64,000 bases of DNA from Clostridium sp. Marseille-P299 (GCF_900078195.1 NZ_FJVE01000006.1:436501-500500); one strand, 5' to 3'; shown: positions 52,553 through 62,572, numbered from the stretch's first letter. Translations and numbers: made by a program. The notes: a model not told the origin generated them from the letters alone.

Positions 52553-53701
52553 TTAATCCATATTGATTGAATGTCCAAATGCACTTATAATTGGTATTCT
52601 ATCATTTTCCATAGATTTACCTGAAACACTTCCCCCACTTGGATAAAATCCATTGTTTTGAGCCATAAATGTAACTCCATAATCATAGTTTATCTCCCCA
52701 TCCACATTCAATTTTAGCTGGAAATCCAATTGATATCTATTTTCCATGTGATAAACTCCTTTGATTTGATACCCCACAATAGTAATCCCTTCTTCTTTCA
52801 ATTGTTCAAAGTTTTCAATCCATTGTTGTTTATACTCAGCAACATATCCATCATATCCCATATCAATCAAATGATTTATAATTCTTTTACTTTCCTTTTC
52901 AGCTTCTTTTCTTAACTCAATTAACTGATTATACTGTTCCTCTGTCATGATCGAAAACCAAGCATATTCCGCATTTTTAGTATCATAATTATAAGTTTTT
53001 CCATCAATATAATATATCTTATCATCTATATTAAATTCCATTAAATCATTCCGATCAAAGTCTTTATTTCCATTTAGATATAAGTCCACCTTAGAAGCAG
53101 GAATCATATAATTTGATGTTTGATATATTAATTTCCAAAATGCAGCTTCATCTTCATCCGCTAGATAAGATCGATACGCATTGTTATACACTTCATCATT
53201 AATATAATAAATATCATCTCCTATCTTTATCTGTGTATAACGTGAATCCTCTTCACTCTCCGAGACCTCTATTTCAAAACCATACCAAGCCTCAAGATTA
53301 AGATAAGAAAATGCTTTCTCATAGTTACCATTCTTAAGTGCTCGAAGTAGTGCATTACCTCTTAGTACAGGTATTAAACTAGAATAACTAACCCCTTCAC
53401 CCTTTATTTCATTAATTCCTAGCCAAGAAATCGGAATCAAAATTATTAGTATAATAAGAATTAAACGAACCAATCTTCTTCGAATTTTTCCAAATGCTTT
53501 TTTTGCATGTTTTGTATAAGTCTTTTCATTCATGCTAGATTCTTGTGATAAAAATAGAGGTTTACTTAATTTTTTTAATCCCTCCTTGCAGTCTTCACAC
53601 TCCAAAAGATGTTCTTCAATCAGTTTTTTTGTATCCTCACTACAGCAATCTTCAACATATAGAGGTAATATATCCTCCATTACTTTACACGATATCTTCA
53701 C
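52553..53701 (-). CDS. zinc-finger anti-sigma factor (GTG start)
   Basis: About 382 residues. Start chosen as GTG, which overlaps the sigma-factor TAG by one base (TAGTG) and has GGAGG seven bases upstream. The N-terminal anti-sigma zinc finger is visible in DCCSEDTKKLIEEHLLECEDC (His-x3-Cys-x2-Cys). One membrane helix follows (RLVRLILIILIILIPISWLG, about 95-115) and then a 260-residue outward domain with two similar strand units (KIGDDIYYINDEVYNNAYRS and FNIDDKIYYIDGKTYNYDT). It should hold the sigma factor at the membrane until an outside signal. The outward domain is not a recognised family. Confidence 0.85.
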   Translation of the reverse strand: MKISCKVMEDILPLYVEDCCSEDTKKLIEEHLLECEDCKEGLKKLSKPLFLSQESSMNEKTYTKHAKKAFGKIRRRLVRLILIILIILIPISWLGINEIKGEGVSYSSLIPVLRGNALLRALKNGNYEKAFSYLNLEAWYGFEIEVSESEEDSRYTQIKIGDDIYYINDEVYNNAYRSYLADEDEAAFWKLIYQTSNYMIPASKVDLYLNGNKDFDRNDLMEFNIDDKIYYIDGKTYNYDTKNAEYAWFSIMTEEQYNQLIELRKEAEKESKRIINHLIDMGYDGYVAEYKQQWIENFEQLKEEGITIVGYQIKGVYHMENRYQLDFQLKLNVDGEINYDYGVTFMAQNNGFYPSGGSVSGKSMENDRIPIISAFGHSINMD

Positions 53702-54183
53702 TATTTTTCCTCCATTTCCTTTAGGATTTGTTCCTTGGCTCGGTAGTAGGTGAGTTTTGCCCAACTTTCTGTTTTCCCAAAGATTTCAGCAATTTCCCGA
53801 TACCTAAGTTCTCCAAAAACTTTAAGTGTAAACACTTCCTTATACGGTTCCTTAAGTTGATGTAATGCTTTATGTACTTGTAATGCCTGATCTTTTTCTA
53901 TCAAGGATTCCTCAATACTCTCAACACTAATATAGTCATCAAGATATAATTCCTGTGATTGATTACTTTTATTGGACTGATAATTAATCAGTATATTTCG
54001 TGCAATCTGACAAAGCCAAGTATATAAACTGCATTTTCCCTGAAAGTTCTTAATATTCAAATAAGCCCGATAAAATGTCTCCTGTGTCAATTCCTCTGCT
54101 AGATGCTCGTTGCGACATAATTTTAAAAGATAGCGGTATACCTGATATTCATGTAAGTCATAGACTTCCTTAAACTCCTTCAC
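53701..54183 (-). CDS. ECF-type RNA polymerase sigma factor
   Basis: 160 residues. Region 2: EYQVYRYLLKLCRNEHLAEELTQETFYRAY...YTWLCQIARNILINY. Region 4: LHQLKEPYKEVFTLKVFGELRYREIAEIFGKTESWAKLTYYRAKEQI. Typical small extracytoplasmic-function sigma. The next gene is its anti-sigma partner, coupled by stop/start overlap. Its targets would include an auto-promoter upstream, which I could not identify by consensus. Confidence 0.95.
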   Translation of the reverse strand: MKEFKEVYDLHEYQVYRYLLKLCRNEHLAEELTQETFYRAYLNIKNFQGKCSLYTWLCQIARNILINYQSNKSNQSQELYLDDYISVESIEESLIEKDQALQVHKALHQLKEPYKEVFTLKVFGELRYREIAEIFGKTESWAKLTYYRAKEQILKEMEEK

Positions 54184-54283
54184 CTTCTACCCTCCTTTCC
54201 CCTTTCATCTATTAGACAAGTGAATCTTGAAATGGTTACAAATAATTTTATTTTTTTATAAAGTACTCACCAATTATAAAAAA

Positions 54284-54311
54284 TAAGCGCTTCTCTAAGG
54301 AAGCGCCTTTT
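54284..54311. terminator. bidirectional intrinsic terminator
   Basis: AAGCGCTTC / GAAGCGCCTT stem with flanking A-run and T-run. Ends the lipoprotein gene at 54434. Confidence 0.85.
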
Positions 54312-54433
54312 AAATATAATATTTTCTATCAATACCTGTCAATTATTTTGTGGATGTACATATATTTAGCAGTTATTTTAGTAGTATTAATTTGATGATA
54401 AATTTAAGCTTAAATCTATCTACACCTAAAACC

Positions 54434-56032
54434 TTAATGGAATGAGACCCATTCTTTTTTTACTGTTTCTAAATTAGCTTTAAATACGTTATCAAATTGA
54501 GAATAATCCGATGCTACAACGAAAGCGTTCGCAAGGGTATATTTTGAAACTATGTACCTTACTAGAGATGTTGCTCCATTTACTGATGTCATGTCGTTTA
54601 ACTGATCCGCCTTTCCCATTGCATCATCAAACTTCTCATAGCTAAACTCTTCCAAGCTAACCAAGGATCCTCCATTTTCAGTATATATTCTATATACCTC
54701 CTGGTAATATTCTTCTTGACCATCAAACTCCTCAACAAATGTATTTTCCTTTATCTGTTTTAATATATAAGTAAATGCATTGTAATAATATTGTTTCTTA
54801 GTACCAAGATTATAATCATCTTCTTGAGTAACTAAACTCTCAATATAATTACTAATGCCGCTCAGATACCAGGTATTCTCCTCCGTTAATGTTGCATTAA
54901 GATAATATAAAACTGCATGTTCTAATAGCTTCGAACCGTATGCATCTTCCGTATTAGATAAATATAACTCACTTCCATCAATACTTGCGTGTGATGCAGC
55001 ATCCATCATTTCATTTACATATACTATTAATTTTTGTTCCTCAAAATTATTACTACTATTATTGGTATTTAATTTTATTTGAGTTCGAATATTTGCTAAC
55101 TGTTCATTTGCTCTTATTAGAAACATTTCTACATTTCCAGCATTTCTTAATAAATATTCACGATCTGTGGAGTATGTTATTTGAAAATTTAGATAATCAT
55201 TTTCCGCTATTATAAGGGATTTACTAGATGGGGTAATTTGATATGAGTTCAGTAATCCCTCGTACTTCCATGAATATTCATGAGGGACCTCTAAATAGGA
55301 AAGCCACTTGTTTTTATATATTTCAGTATCCACTTCTCCAGAAATCATTTTTTTCAGTGTTAATTCTAAAGGCTCAATTTCATTTATATATTTTATAATG
55401 GAAGCAGAAGTATCTTTCGCTATTGCAATATCTTCTTCTGAACATAAAGCTGCTATGAATCGTATATCACTTAAGTGCAATGTTTCTAAATTTTCTTCAA
55501 TTGAATAGTATTGCTTTAATGCAGTATTATCTATTTCATCTTCATACACTAAACTTTTAATGCCATATGCTATCCATTCTTCTTTACAGCCTAAAACACC
55601 TTGAATAAGTGATTTCAAATAAGAACCGTCTTTTATGCAACTAATATTTGACACGATTACATCATCTTTACAATATGCGTTTTTAAGGAGTTCGCCGTCA
55701 CTAATATCCGCATCAACAATGAAAAATTTAGTATTCTGTGTATTAAGTGATGGTAAAGCTGTTTGTATTTTATTTAGATCGCTTTCAATCGTTTCTATTA
55801 ATGACATTGCCTCTTCTTTACTAGCAATACTTGATTCTACTACATAAGATCCATTCTTGGTTTCTTTTGTGTAGCTACTAAAACTTCTTGAACAATAATC
55901 CGTTCGCATTTGCTTCTCTTCACTAAGTCTTATATCAAGAATATTTGATTTTGAACAGGCCGTAATTAGAATACTAAAACATAATATATACCTTGTTAAT
56001 CTTTTTTTATTTCGTAAAGTATTTTTTTTCAT
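54434..56032 (-). CDS. lipoprotein paralogue of the zinc-peptidase-like protein, active site lost
   Basis: 532 residues, lipobox ITAC (Cys26). The architecture follows the lipoprotein at 7107-8651: a helical start, mixed middle, a segment ELYLSNTEDAYGSKLLEHAVLYYLNATL...WYLSGISNYIES where the other has HLHEATHVFVRESL...KYEGMAEYLNL, and the same end (VKKEWVSF versus LKAEWIAYL). HExxH is replaced by LLEHA, so zinc and peptidase activity are unlikely. Same length class and lipobox. The family is otherwise not recognised. Confidence 0.75.
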   Translation of the reverse strand: MKKNTLRNKKRLTRYILCFSILITACSKSNILDIRLSEEKQMRTDYCSRSFSSYTKETKNGSYVVESSIASKEEAMSLIETIESDLNKIQTALPSLNTQNTKFFIVDADISDGELLKNAYCKDDVIVSNISCIKDGSYLKSLIQGVLGCKEEWIAYGIKSLVYEDEIDNTALKQYYSIEENLETLHLSDIRFIAALCSEEDIAIAKDTSASIIKYINEIEPLELTLKKMISGEVDTEIYKNKWLSYLEVPHEYSWKYEGLLNSYQITPSSKSLIIAENDYLNFQITYSTDREYLLRNAGNVEMFLIRANEQLANIRTQIKLNTNNSSNNFEEQKLIVYVNEMMDAASHASIDGSELYLSNTEDAYGSKLLEHAVLYYLNATLTEENTWYLSGISNYIESLVTQEDDYNLGTKKQYYYNAFTYILKQIKENTFVEEFDGQEEYYQEVYRIYTENGGSLVSLEEFSYEKFDDAMGKADQLNDMTSVNGATSLVRYIVSKYTLANAFVVASDYSQFDNVFKANLETVKKEWVSFH

Positions 56033-56378
56033 TTTTCCTCCTTGTATAAAGATACTAAATAAATACTTTATGTACCTTTGATGTTGTTGTTATATCTGCA
56101 ACTATTCCAATCGCATTTATATCTTTTCTGTTGTTCTGCTATGATTTTTATCTTTTTTATCTTTCATCTATATTATCCTCTCTAGATTTTCTTATTTAAA
56201 TTAAGATTTCATCAATTATACTGCTTTAATTTTCCAATGTCAAATTATGCCAGCAAAGTCTACTTTCTATGCCTTTTAATTTACATAGCATAACTAGCAA
56301 AAAAAAGCGGACACCCTGTCGTATTCAAGGTATCCACTCTATAAAATGCTAAATATAATCCTTTTATTAACTAACTTC
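56033..56378. other. intergenic stretch with a terminator
   Basis: No gene seen. It contains the chemoreceptor terminator (next entry) and the promoter region of the lipoprotein gene. Confidence 0.65.
56301..56340 (-). terminator. intrinsic terminator of the chemoreceptor gene
   Basis: GTGGATACC-TTG pairs with CAGGGTGTCCGC on the minus strand, and TTTTTTTT follows. Confidence 0.85.
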
Positions 56379-57743
56379 TTACGCGTCTACACGCCCCAAT
56401 GCATCAATAAACTTTGATAAATACACTTTATGTTCTGCAAATAACTGTTCTGCTTCTGCTTTTTTATTATTATGAGCTGCCTTAGCCGCATCAATTGCAT
56501 AATCATGAAGCTTTTTATGATATTCCACTGCTTGTTTAAATACTTCCTGTTTCCTTATCTCTTCATTCCCCTCTGAATAAGCAAAGAGTCCAAATCGACA
56601 TTTATCAAATTGTGAAATTTTGTTGAGATCCACATTCTGATAGCCATCAATATAATTTACTATCCCCCACGAAAAAATCATATGGTCCACTGCAAATACG
56701 CGTAACTTTTCCTTCATGGTCAAATTGCTAATATTCTTAAAGAGCTTTCCACGAACCAAATCACATTCACGTAAGACGTTATATATAAAGGTTCCTGTGT
56801 TATTACAATTCTCCTGTGTCTGATTACAGGAATCCGTTAATGTATGAATGGATTCCATAAAGAAATTAAGCGTTGCTGTTTGCTCTTGAACGTAAGCATA
56901 AATATCTTTAATCTGAAGATTAATTGTCTCTGTATTTTCATTGATTGCTTTGATATCTGTAGCCACATGATTGATTGCTTTATTACTAGTCTCTAGATTT
57001 GTGGTTGTTTCTTCAACCGTATGTACTAATCCATCAATATCTTGTTGCAATTCCTTTACATATCTTGAGATATCCTCCGCAGAAACTTTTGTACTTCCTG
57101 CAAGTTCCTTTACTTGATCTGCAACGATAGCAAACCCACGACCAGCCGTACCAGCTCGAGCTGCTTCAATGGATGCATTTAAAGCAAGTAAGCTACTTTG
57201 ATTCGCTACCTTCATTACTAAATCTATAATTTCATTAATCTTGCTTGTCTTTCCTTTAAAGCTTTGTATCATTTCATTAAAGTTTTTTACTTCCTCAGTA
57301 GAGTGTTGCACATCCTTAATACTATCAAGCATCGTTGAAATACTATTTGATGTAGTAATGGTCACTTGATTTACATGTTCTGTTAGTGTATTTACAATAT
57401 CAGCAATATTTGATATTGAATTCTCAAGCTCCGTTGATGAACGCTCCATCTCATGTATTGAAAACACTTGATTTTCCACTGTTTTAAGCATATCACTTAC
57501 GATAGAATTGCTCGTTGACATTTCTAAGGAATTATTTAAAGCTGCTATCATTGGAGATGTCTTTGCTTTTATTGACAAAATCATCTCGTTTAATAATTGA
57601 ACAGTCTCTTCATCCATCCCTTCTTCATAAGAAATAAAATCAGCTTCACCCATAGTTACCTTTCTTATGTTCTTTTGTAATAATTCCTCAGCTATTTTTT
57701 TCGTTTTACTCTGCTTATTATCAGAAAAAATTTTAATTGCCAT
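56379..57743 (-). CDS. soluble methyl-accepting chemotaxis protein with a CZB domain
   Basis: About 454 residues from the ATG reading MAIKIF (GGAGG seven bases upstream). No membrane segment. The signalling hairpin is typical: [42 protein letters not shown] (about 185-225). The C-terminus is a zinc-binding CZB domain ([50 protein letters not shown]). Cytoplasmic CZB receptors sense zinc or oxidants such as hypochlorite. The ligand here is inferred. No che genes lie nearby. Confidence 0.92.
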   Translation of the reverse strand: MAIKIFSDNKQSKTKKIAEELLQKNIRKVTMGEADFISYEEGMDEETVQLLNEMILSIKAKTSPMIAALNNSLEMSTSNSIVSDMLKTVENQVFSIHEMERSSTELENSISNIADIVNTLTEHVNQVTITTSNSISTMLDSIKDVQHSTEEVKNFNEMIQSFKGKTSKINEIIDLVMKVANQSSLLALNASIEAARAGTAGRGFAIVADQVKELAGSTKVSAEDISRYVKELQQDIDGLVHTVEETTTNLETSNKAINHVATDIKAINENTETINLQIKDIYAYVQEQTATLNFFMESIHTLTDSCNQTQENCNNTGTFIYNVLRECDLVRGKLFKNISNLTMKEKLRVFAVDHMIFSWGIVNYIDGYQNVDLNKISQFDKCRFGLFAYSEGNEEIRKQEVFKQAVEYHKKLHDYAIDAAKAAHNNKKAEAEQLFAEHKVYLSKFIDALGRVDA

Positions 57744-58056
57744 ATACAATCCTCCATTAACCAATGGTTAAAATAACTTGTTATCATAATGTGATTTTCT
57801 TAAAACTATGGTTGCCTTACAAATCGACACTAATTTAACTAATATTTTCATTATATAAATATATAGCAATTTTAACAAGTATATAAACAATTTTCGATAA
57901 AATTCGTCATTTTGCACATATTTAAAAAGGGATAAGTGTTATAATCCCTTATCAACTTTTTACATTAGATTATCTTTATTAATTCTATAAAGTCATACAC
58001 AGTATTTAATAATCCTCAAATAACTTTCTATTCTAATTCCAGATTTCATCAGCGAA
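57744..58056. other. intergenic stretch without a gene
   Basis: AT-rich; one terminator (next entry) and promoter sequence for the chemoreceptor. Confidence 0.65.
57926..57951 (-). terminator. intrinsic terminator after the DMP19-like gene
   Basis: AAGGGAT / ATCCCTT stem with TTTTTAAA on the minus strand. Alternative pairing GATAAG / CTTATC overlaps it. Confidence 0.6.
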
Positions 58057-58515
58057 TTACACCGAAAACTTCTCTTTATGTTCCATTAAAAATTTATATT
58101 GTGTATCCAAAAGTTCTTCCGCATATTTTATACTATAAAATTTATCATCTAATTTTTCCCACGCCTCTTTATCTTCTAACTTATACACTATCTCTTGTCG
58201 TTCTTCATAGTCTAATGGTACAATCCCATGTTTAAATTTTCCAATTGCTTTATGAAATAGCTTTGCCGTCTTTTTAGCATCTATTGTAATTAAGGCTTCT
58301 AATGTTTCTTTTGTAAAATCTCCATAAGAATTTCCAAAAAATGAACCAAAGCCTCCACTATTAACTTCCTCTTCGAATGTACTAACAAAATAAAAGACTT
58401 TTTCAACTTCATTTAAAATGTCAATTTTATCACCATATGCACTCTTTTTCGCAATATGCCCAGATATTGCTGTGACTAAGTCGTTTTTATCTTTCGTTTC
58501 AAAAATTGATTCCAT
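58057..58515 (-). CDS. DMP19 (DUF4375) family protein
   Basis: 152 residues, all-helical. The family pattern is clear: EVEKVFYFVSTFEEEVNSGGFGSFFGNSYGDFTKETLEALITIDAKKTAKLFHKA. DMP19 proteins resemble a DNA-mimicking viral protein by name, but bacterial members have no established function. They are often orphan genes, as here. ATG has a poor ribosome site. Confidence 0.78.
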   Translation of the reverse strand: MESIFETKDKNDLVTAISGHIAKKSAYGDKIDILNEVEKVFYFVSTFEEEVNSGGFGSFFGNSYGDFTKETLEALITIDAKKTAKLFHKAIGKFKHGIVPLDYEERQEIVYKLEDKEAWEKLDDKFYSIKYAEELLDTQYKFLMEHKEKFSV

Positions 58516-58585
58516 TGTATTTACACCTTATTCTTATATCATACGTATTTTAACTATATCTTTATAAAGCTTTTCATAAACAAAT

Positions 58586-59179
58586 CTAGCTCTCACTATT
58601 TTCGTTATTCTTTAAATTAAACACATCAATTTTCTCTATATGTATTAATGTATCTCCTTGAAAAGACATCTTCACAATCCACGGCATTATATTCCGTATT
58701 CTTTGAAAATCATCAAAGCTGTACGTTGGTTCAAAATAGTTAATAATTGTACTTAGTGCCGTACCATGACTGCCGATAACAATATTTTTACCGGTATATT
58801 CTTTCAAGACCTCCATTAACGCATTAATATTACGATCTTGGACCTCCCGTAAACTCTCACCATCTGAAAGTTTATATTCAAAATCATCCCATTGCATCTT
58901 GCTGAATTTATAAAAATCTTCGATCCAAATGCTATCTACTTTCCTTTCTCGAAAGTCTTCCACTGTAAGAATTGGATACCCAAATGATTCTGCGAAATCT
59001 TTTACTGTATCTACAGCTCTCACATATGGACTTGATAGAACAATATCTATATTTTTATCACATAAATACTGTGTCACTAATTTACTATCTTCTTTTCCCT
59101 TTTGTGTTAAAGGTCGCTCTCTGTCATTATGGTTTGTATAATCAGGCTCAGCATGCCTAATAAAATATATCGTTGTCAT
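58586..59179 (-). CDS. histidine phosphatase family protein
   Basis: 197 residues. Catalytic RHAE at 8-11 (FIRHAEPDY), second catalytic arm SSPYVRAVDTV, and the distal histidine in GSHGTALS (about 136-143). Phosphoglycerate-mutase/histidine-acid-phosphatase branch. The substrate is not identifiable. Adjacent genes on the same strand are 70 and about 90 bases away and are not clearly co-transcribed. Confidence 0.9.
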   Translation of the reverse strand: MTTIYFIRHAEPDYTNHNDRERPLTQKGKEDSKLVTQYLCDKNIDIVLSSPYVRAVDTVKDFAESFGYPILTVEDFRERKVDSIWIEDFYKFSKMQWDDFEYKLSDGESLREVQDRNINALMEVLKEYTGKNIVIGSHGTALSTIINYFEPTYSFDDFQRIRNIMPWIVKMSFQGDTLIHIEKIDVFNLKNNENSES

Positions 59180-59268
59180 ATTTATTTCTCCTGTACTAAT
59201 TTATCCAATATTTTCAAATCACACACCGGTAATAATAATTATAACTCCTACCTCCATCTAAATAAATA

Positions 59269-59880
59269 TTACTTTTTTCTTGCAACTACTTTAAAAATGT
59301 GCCAATGCTTTGGCACTGCTTCTCCATCCCTACCACAACATCTACCATCATAATCCTCTTCCCAAAAGTCGATTATATAAAAATCTTCAAACAAGTTCAT
59401 TACTTGCTCTCTTGAATGAAATGTTCTTTCTTTGCTGAAATTATTTGCCCATTCATCCTTATCTCCAAAAAATACTCCCGAAAAAATGCCTTCTTTATTA
59501 ATATTACCAACAATCTCTTCCCACATTTTATTAAAATTCTTCGGATTACAAAATGGTAAACTATAATTTGCAATAATGCAATCAACTAAATACGGCAATT
59601 GCAACTCTTCAAACGACATTTCTTTTATCTCAAATATATCTCGCAGTTCATTAGGCATTGTTTCTCTAACTCTGATAATAAAATCTGGTTGTGAATCTAT
59701 CGCTAATACATGCCAACCCTGCTCAAGAAAGTATAATGAATCCGTTCCTGCACCACATCCTAAATCAATTACTTTACTTTTATTAGTTCCAAATTGTTTT
59801 AAAGCATTTATTGCAGTGTCACTTGGTGGGTTTGTCTTTGTAGATTCAAAATATGTATTCCAACTTAATGTTTCATCCAT
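59269..59880 (-). CDS. class I SAM-dependent methyltransferase
   Basis: About 203 residues from the ATG reading MDETLSW, with GGAG eight bases upstream. SAM-binding motif I VIDLGCGAGTDSLYFLEQG, then VLAIDSQPDF (acidic end of strand 2) and DCIIANYSLPFCNP (motif IV region). A TehB-like small-molecule methyltransferase group is plausible. Target unknown. Confidence 0.85.
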   Translation of the reverse strand: MDETLSWNTYFESTKTNPPSDTAINALKQFGTNKSKVIDLGCGAGTDSLYFLEQGWHVLAIDSQPDFIIRVRETMPNELRDIFEIKEMSFEELQLPYLVDCIIANYSLPFCNPKNFNKMWEEIVGNINKEGIFSGVFFGDKDEWANNFSKERTFHSREQVMNLFEDFYIIDFWEEDYDGRCCGRDGEAVPKHWHIFKVVARKK

Positions 59881-59940
59881 TTCATTTTCTCCAGTCAATC
59901 TCCACTTTATTATCGGTGAATTTTCTTATAATAATCCTCA

Positions 59941-60048
59941 CTATGAATTATGTCCATAAGGATGGCTATATCTCATGCTTTCACATTTAGTATAACAATA
60001 ACCATAATCACCGTCACCACCACAGTCTTTTTTCGTGTAGATAATCAC
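59941..60048 (-). CDS. possible Cys-containing small peptide (GTG start)
   Basis: 35 residues: opens VIIYTKKDCGGDGDYGYCY and contains three cysteines (9, 18, 22), then ends RYSHPYGHNS. AAGGAAG lies just before the GTG, and a TAA ten codons upstream closes the frame. Composition is unlike random AT-rich DNA. It could instead be a fragment of a longer lost gene. Not recognised. Confidence 0.35.
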   Translation of the reverse strand: MIIYTKKDCGGDGDYGYCYTKCESMRYSHPYGHNS

Positions 60049-60066
60049 AGCTTCCTTGCCCCTTTT

Positions 60067-60663
60067 TTAAATGTTAAATCGTTTATCATATTCTTTTGCA
60101 GGTAACTTTGTAATACCTTCATCATAGATTTCAGCTTCAAAATATTTACCGTGACTATTCTTGAGATATCCTTCCTTCAACTCCATTGCCATAAAAGCTG
60201 GATAATTTGCACCCCAAGCAGTTGTAATTTCAAACTCTTTCGCTTCAACAAATCCAAAGCGTGGATAATAAGTAGGATGTCCAAAAAACACAATAGCGCC
60301 ATATCCCAATTCTGTTGCTCTTTCAATGGAAAATTGCATTAATTTACTTCCAACACCTTGATTTTGAAAATCAGGTAAAACACTTAACGGACCTACATTC
60401 AATGTCTCAATCCGCTTCCCATTATCGCTCATAATATATGAGTTACTATAAATAACATGACCGACAATTTTTTCATTTAAAGTCGCTACAAAGTTAAGTT
60501 CACGAATACCATCTTTTTCTCTTAATTTATGTATCATGAAATGCTCTGTACATCCAACTCCAATATCTTCAATTCTCTCATCACGATAAAAGGCTGCACG
60601 CGCAACTAACTCAACTTCTTGATAATCCTTTACTTCTTCTAATCTAATTTGTATATCTAACAT
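60067..60663 (-). CDS. GNAT family N-acetyltransferase (YhbS-like)
   Basis: 198 residues. IVGHVIYSNSYI, LGPLSVLPDFQNQGVGSKLMQFSIERATELGYGAIVFFGHPTYYPRFGF, with the acetyl-CoA loop QNQGVGSKLM and the hallmark GHPxYYxRFGF of the YhbS subgroup. Usually cytosolic, substrate unknown. ATG has GGAGGTTAA. Another gene, a small peptide, may follow at 60048. Confidence 0.9.
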   Translation of the reverse strand: MLDIQIRLEEVKDYQEVELVARAAFYRDERIEDIGVGCTEHFMIHKLREKDGIRELNFVATLNEKIVGHVIYSNSYIMSDNGKRIETLNVGPLSVLPDFQNQGVGSKLMQFSIERATELGYGAIVFFGHPTYYPRFGFVEAKEFEITTAWGANYPAFMAMELKEGYLKNSHGKYFEAEIYDEGITKLPAKEYDKRFNI

Positions 60664-60815
60664 TTAACCTCCAATTTAGGGACCACCATTGACTCATATG
60701 CCTTCCCATGACTATTTGTAATATAACTCATTCTTTTTTAAACATAGATAAATACTAATTAAAATCGACTCACCATTCGCATCATCTTTATAAGATTCAT
60801 TATCTATTTATTCCA

Positions 60816-61499
60816 TTATTTTTTACATTTCAAGAAATATTGAATCATAGGGCCAGTATCCGCTTTTTCTATAACAAAATATTTTTTTAGCATATCTTCA
60901 AATTCTGGAGGCTGCATATTAAATCTATCAGGTCTTCCTAAATGCTCCTCAATTAACATCATAAGTTGGCATGTTTCATCACTAATGTTAGGTATATCAA
61001 GAACAATTTTTCCTTTGGGTTTTAAAATTCGTTGCATTTCAATAATTGATTGTTCAACAAAATCCTGTTCAAAATACTCCAATACTCCAATACACGCTCC
61101 GATATCAAAATAGTTATCTTCAAAAGGTGTTTCATGTATGCTCCCACAAAATAAAGATCCAATCGATAATTTCTTTTCTGTAGCAAACTTATTCAGTAAC
61201 TGAATTGTTTTGTTGCTAATATCAACCCCATGATATATTGAAGGCCATTTATCATATCCACGAAACATCAGGTTTAGACAACAACCAAGATCAATAAATC
61301 TCATATTCGTGTCGGGCAATAAATATTCTATAATTTCTGTACTACCACTATCCCCATTCGTACATTCCTGTTTCCATTTTTGAAAGTTTGGATTATTTGT
61401 AATATATTCGGGTAGATCATTGTATAAATTAATTCCTTTCTTACCGCATTCAATTCCTTTGTCATAAGATTTTGCAATTAATTCTAATTGATTTTCCAT
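60816..61499 (-). CDS. class I SAM-dependent methyltransferase
   Basis: About 227 residues from the ATG reading MENQLE. GGGGGAGG lies 13 bases upstream; a TTG between them is too close to it, so the start is uncertain. Motif I RFIDLGCCLN (unusual Cys-Leu after the glycine), DIS on strand 2 (YHGVDISNKTIQLL), and the acidic motif YFDIGACIGVLEYFEQ. A catalytic role on an unknown small molecule is likely. It is not next to a biosynthetic cluster. Confidence 0.85.
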   Translation of the reverse strand: MENQLELIAKSYDKGIECGKKGINLYNDLPEYITNNPNFQKWKQECTNGDSGSTEIIEYLLPDTNMRFIDLGCCLNLMFRGYDKWPSIYHGVDISNKTIQLLNKFATEKKLSIGSLFCGSIHETPFEDNYFDIGACIGVLEYFEQDFVEQSIIEMQRILKPKGKIVLDIPNISDETCQLMMLIEEHLGRPDRFNMQPPEFEDMLKKYFVIEKADTGPMIQYFLKCKK

Positions 61500-61819
61500 T
61501 ATGTTTGGCAAGCCTCCCCCACTTTATTTGAGTATTATAATTTTTGCATCAAACTTGGATGTTGTAGATTCCATATTATGCTCATTTTGCTTATCTTAAC
61601 AGCTACATAATATCCCCCACTCTTCTTTAAATAGTTTGTTTCCTTTTAATATTTTAAATAAGTAAAAAATGTATACATAACAGCTCAAGAAGAAGTTATT
61701 CACACATAAGCGCATGAAAAAATCCCTTGAAGTTCAAGGGATTCCGTAAGCATGGGATGTGAAACGAACAAATCCTCCCATAAGAAAATACTTATAAATT
61801 GAAGGTTTGCAAATTCCGT
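61500..61819. other. intergenic stretch without a gene
   Basis: Contains the terminator below and AT-rich DNA. No plausible frame. Confidence 0.65.
61718..61744 (-). terminator. intrinsic terminator of the 78-residue gene
   Basis: AATCCCTTGA / TCAAGGGATT with a three-base loop. On the minus strand the stem runs into TTTTTTC. Confidence 0.88.
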
Positions 61820-62032
61820 TTAATTCCCGTATTGCCCTTTCACATAAGGCAATATCGCCCACGTAACTTCGTCGGCGGTAATTTTACGTGTAAGAATAGT
61901 TTTCTTTCCCTGACGAAACTTCAAGCAATCAATGTCATAATACTTGCCCGGCACCTCATCGAGAACATACTTACCACGCATGAAGCGCATGGTCTCTTCG
62001 CTGACTTTTTGCAACTCGTTTTTTTCACTCAT
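61820..62032 (-). CDS. uncharacterised small protein of higher-GC composition
   Basis: About 70 residues from the ATG reading MSEKNEL, with AAGGTG upstream; the longer frame adds eight residues. Reads as ETMRFMRGKYVLDEVPGKYYDIDCLKFRQGKKTILTRKITADEVTW, with no signal peptide. Its base composition is visibly richer in G and C than neighbouring genes, suggesting transfer from another genome. Ends at its own terminator. Family not recognised. Confidence 0.55.
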   Translation of the reverse strand: MSEKNELQKVSEETMRFMRGKYVLDEVPGKYYDIDCLKFRQGKKTILTRKITADEVTWAILPYVKGQYGN

Positions 62033-62504
62033 TATGTATGCACCTTTTTCTTTCATAAATAATTGCTTTCATCATAACATATATAACTTGACCACAGTAT
62101 GTCATATAATAAAGTATTAATAATCCACATTTTAAAACTGCCCGGCAAATTCAAATAGTAGATTTCTTAAACCATAATATCATAACAAAATTTATGTAAA
62201 ATTAAGTGAAATATAAATACTAAGCATATTGTTTCTTTGGTGAGTTGCTTTACATTATATTATAGTAGATGATAATTTATCTAATTATACATTTCCTAAT
62301 AAAGGAAGTCAACTTTGCGAAAGTGAGTTAATACTCAAAGTAGATGTGCATCTTGGCTTACAGACATGTTAACGGTTACTCGTTAATTTCTTCAAGTTAA
62401 CGGTTATCATATCTGTTTTTTTCAAATATGCCAATATGAACAAGGCTAATCTCCGTACTAAAAAGGATGTTGCACATATGCAAACATGATTTTCAAGTAA
62501 CAAA

Positions 62505-62545
62505 AAAATCGCTAACCCTCAATTTATAAGGATTAGCGATTTCTT
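62505..62545 (-). terminator. hairpin downstream of the broken MATE gene
   Basis: AAATCGCTAA-CCT / AGG-TTAGCGATTT with an 8-base loop, followed by TTTTTTG on the minus strand. Confidence 0.85.
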
Positions 62546-62551
62546 TCATTA

Positions 62552-62572
62552 AGCACGAGACGAGATTCGAAC
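62552..62572 (-). repeat. 21-bp copy of the tRNA-Gly 3' end
   Basis: AGCACGAGACGAGATTCGAAC at 62552-62572 matches the T-arm and acceptor end of the tRNA-Gly gene at 63551-63571 in 20 of 21 positions, in the same orientation. The rest of the tRNA is missing here. Adjacent CCACTG-N5-CAGTGG (62591-62607) is a small perfect palindrome. Fits a decayed attachment site. Confidence 0.8.
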
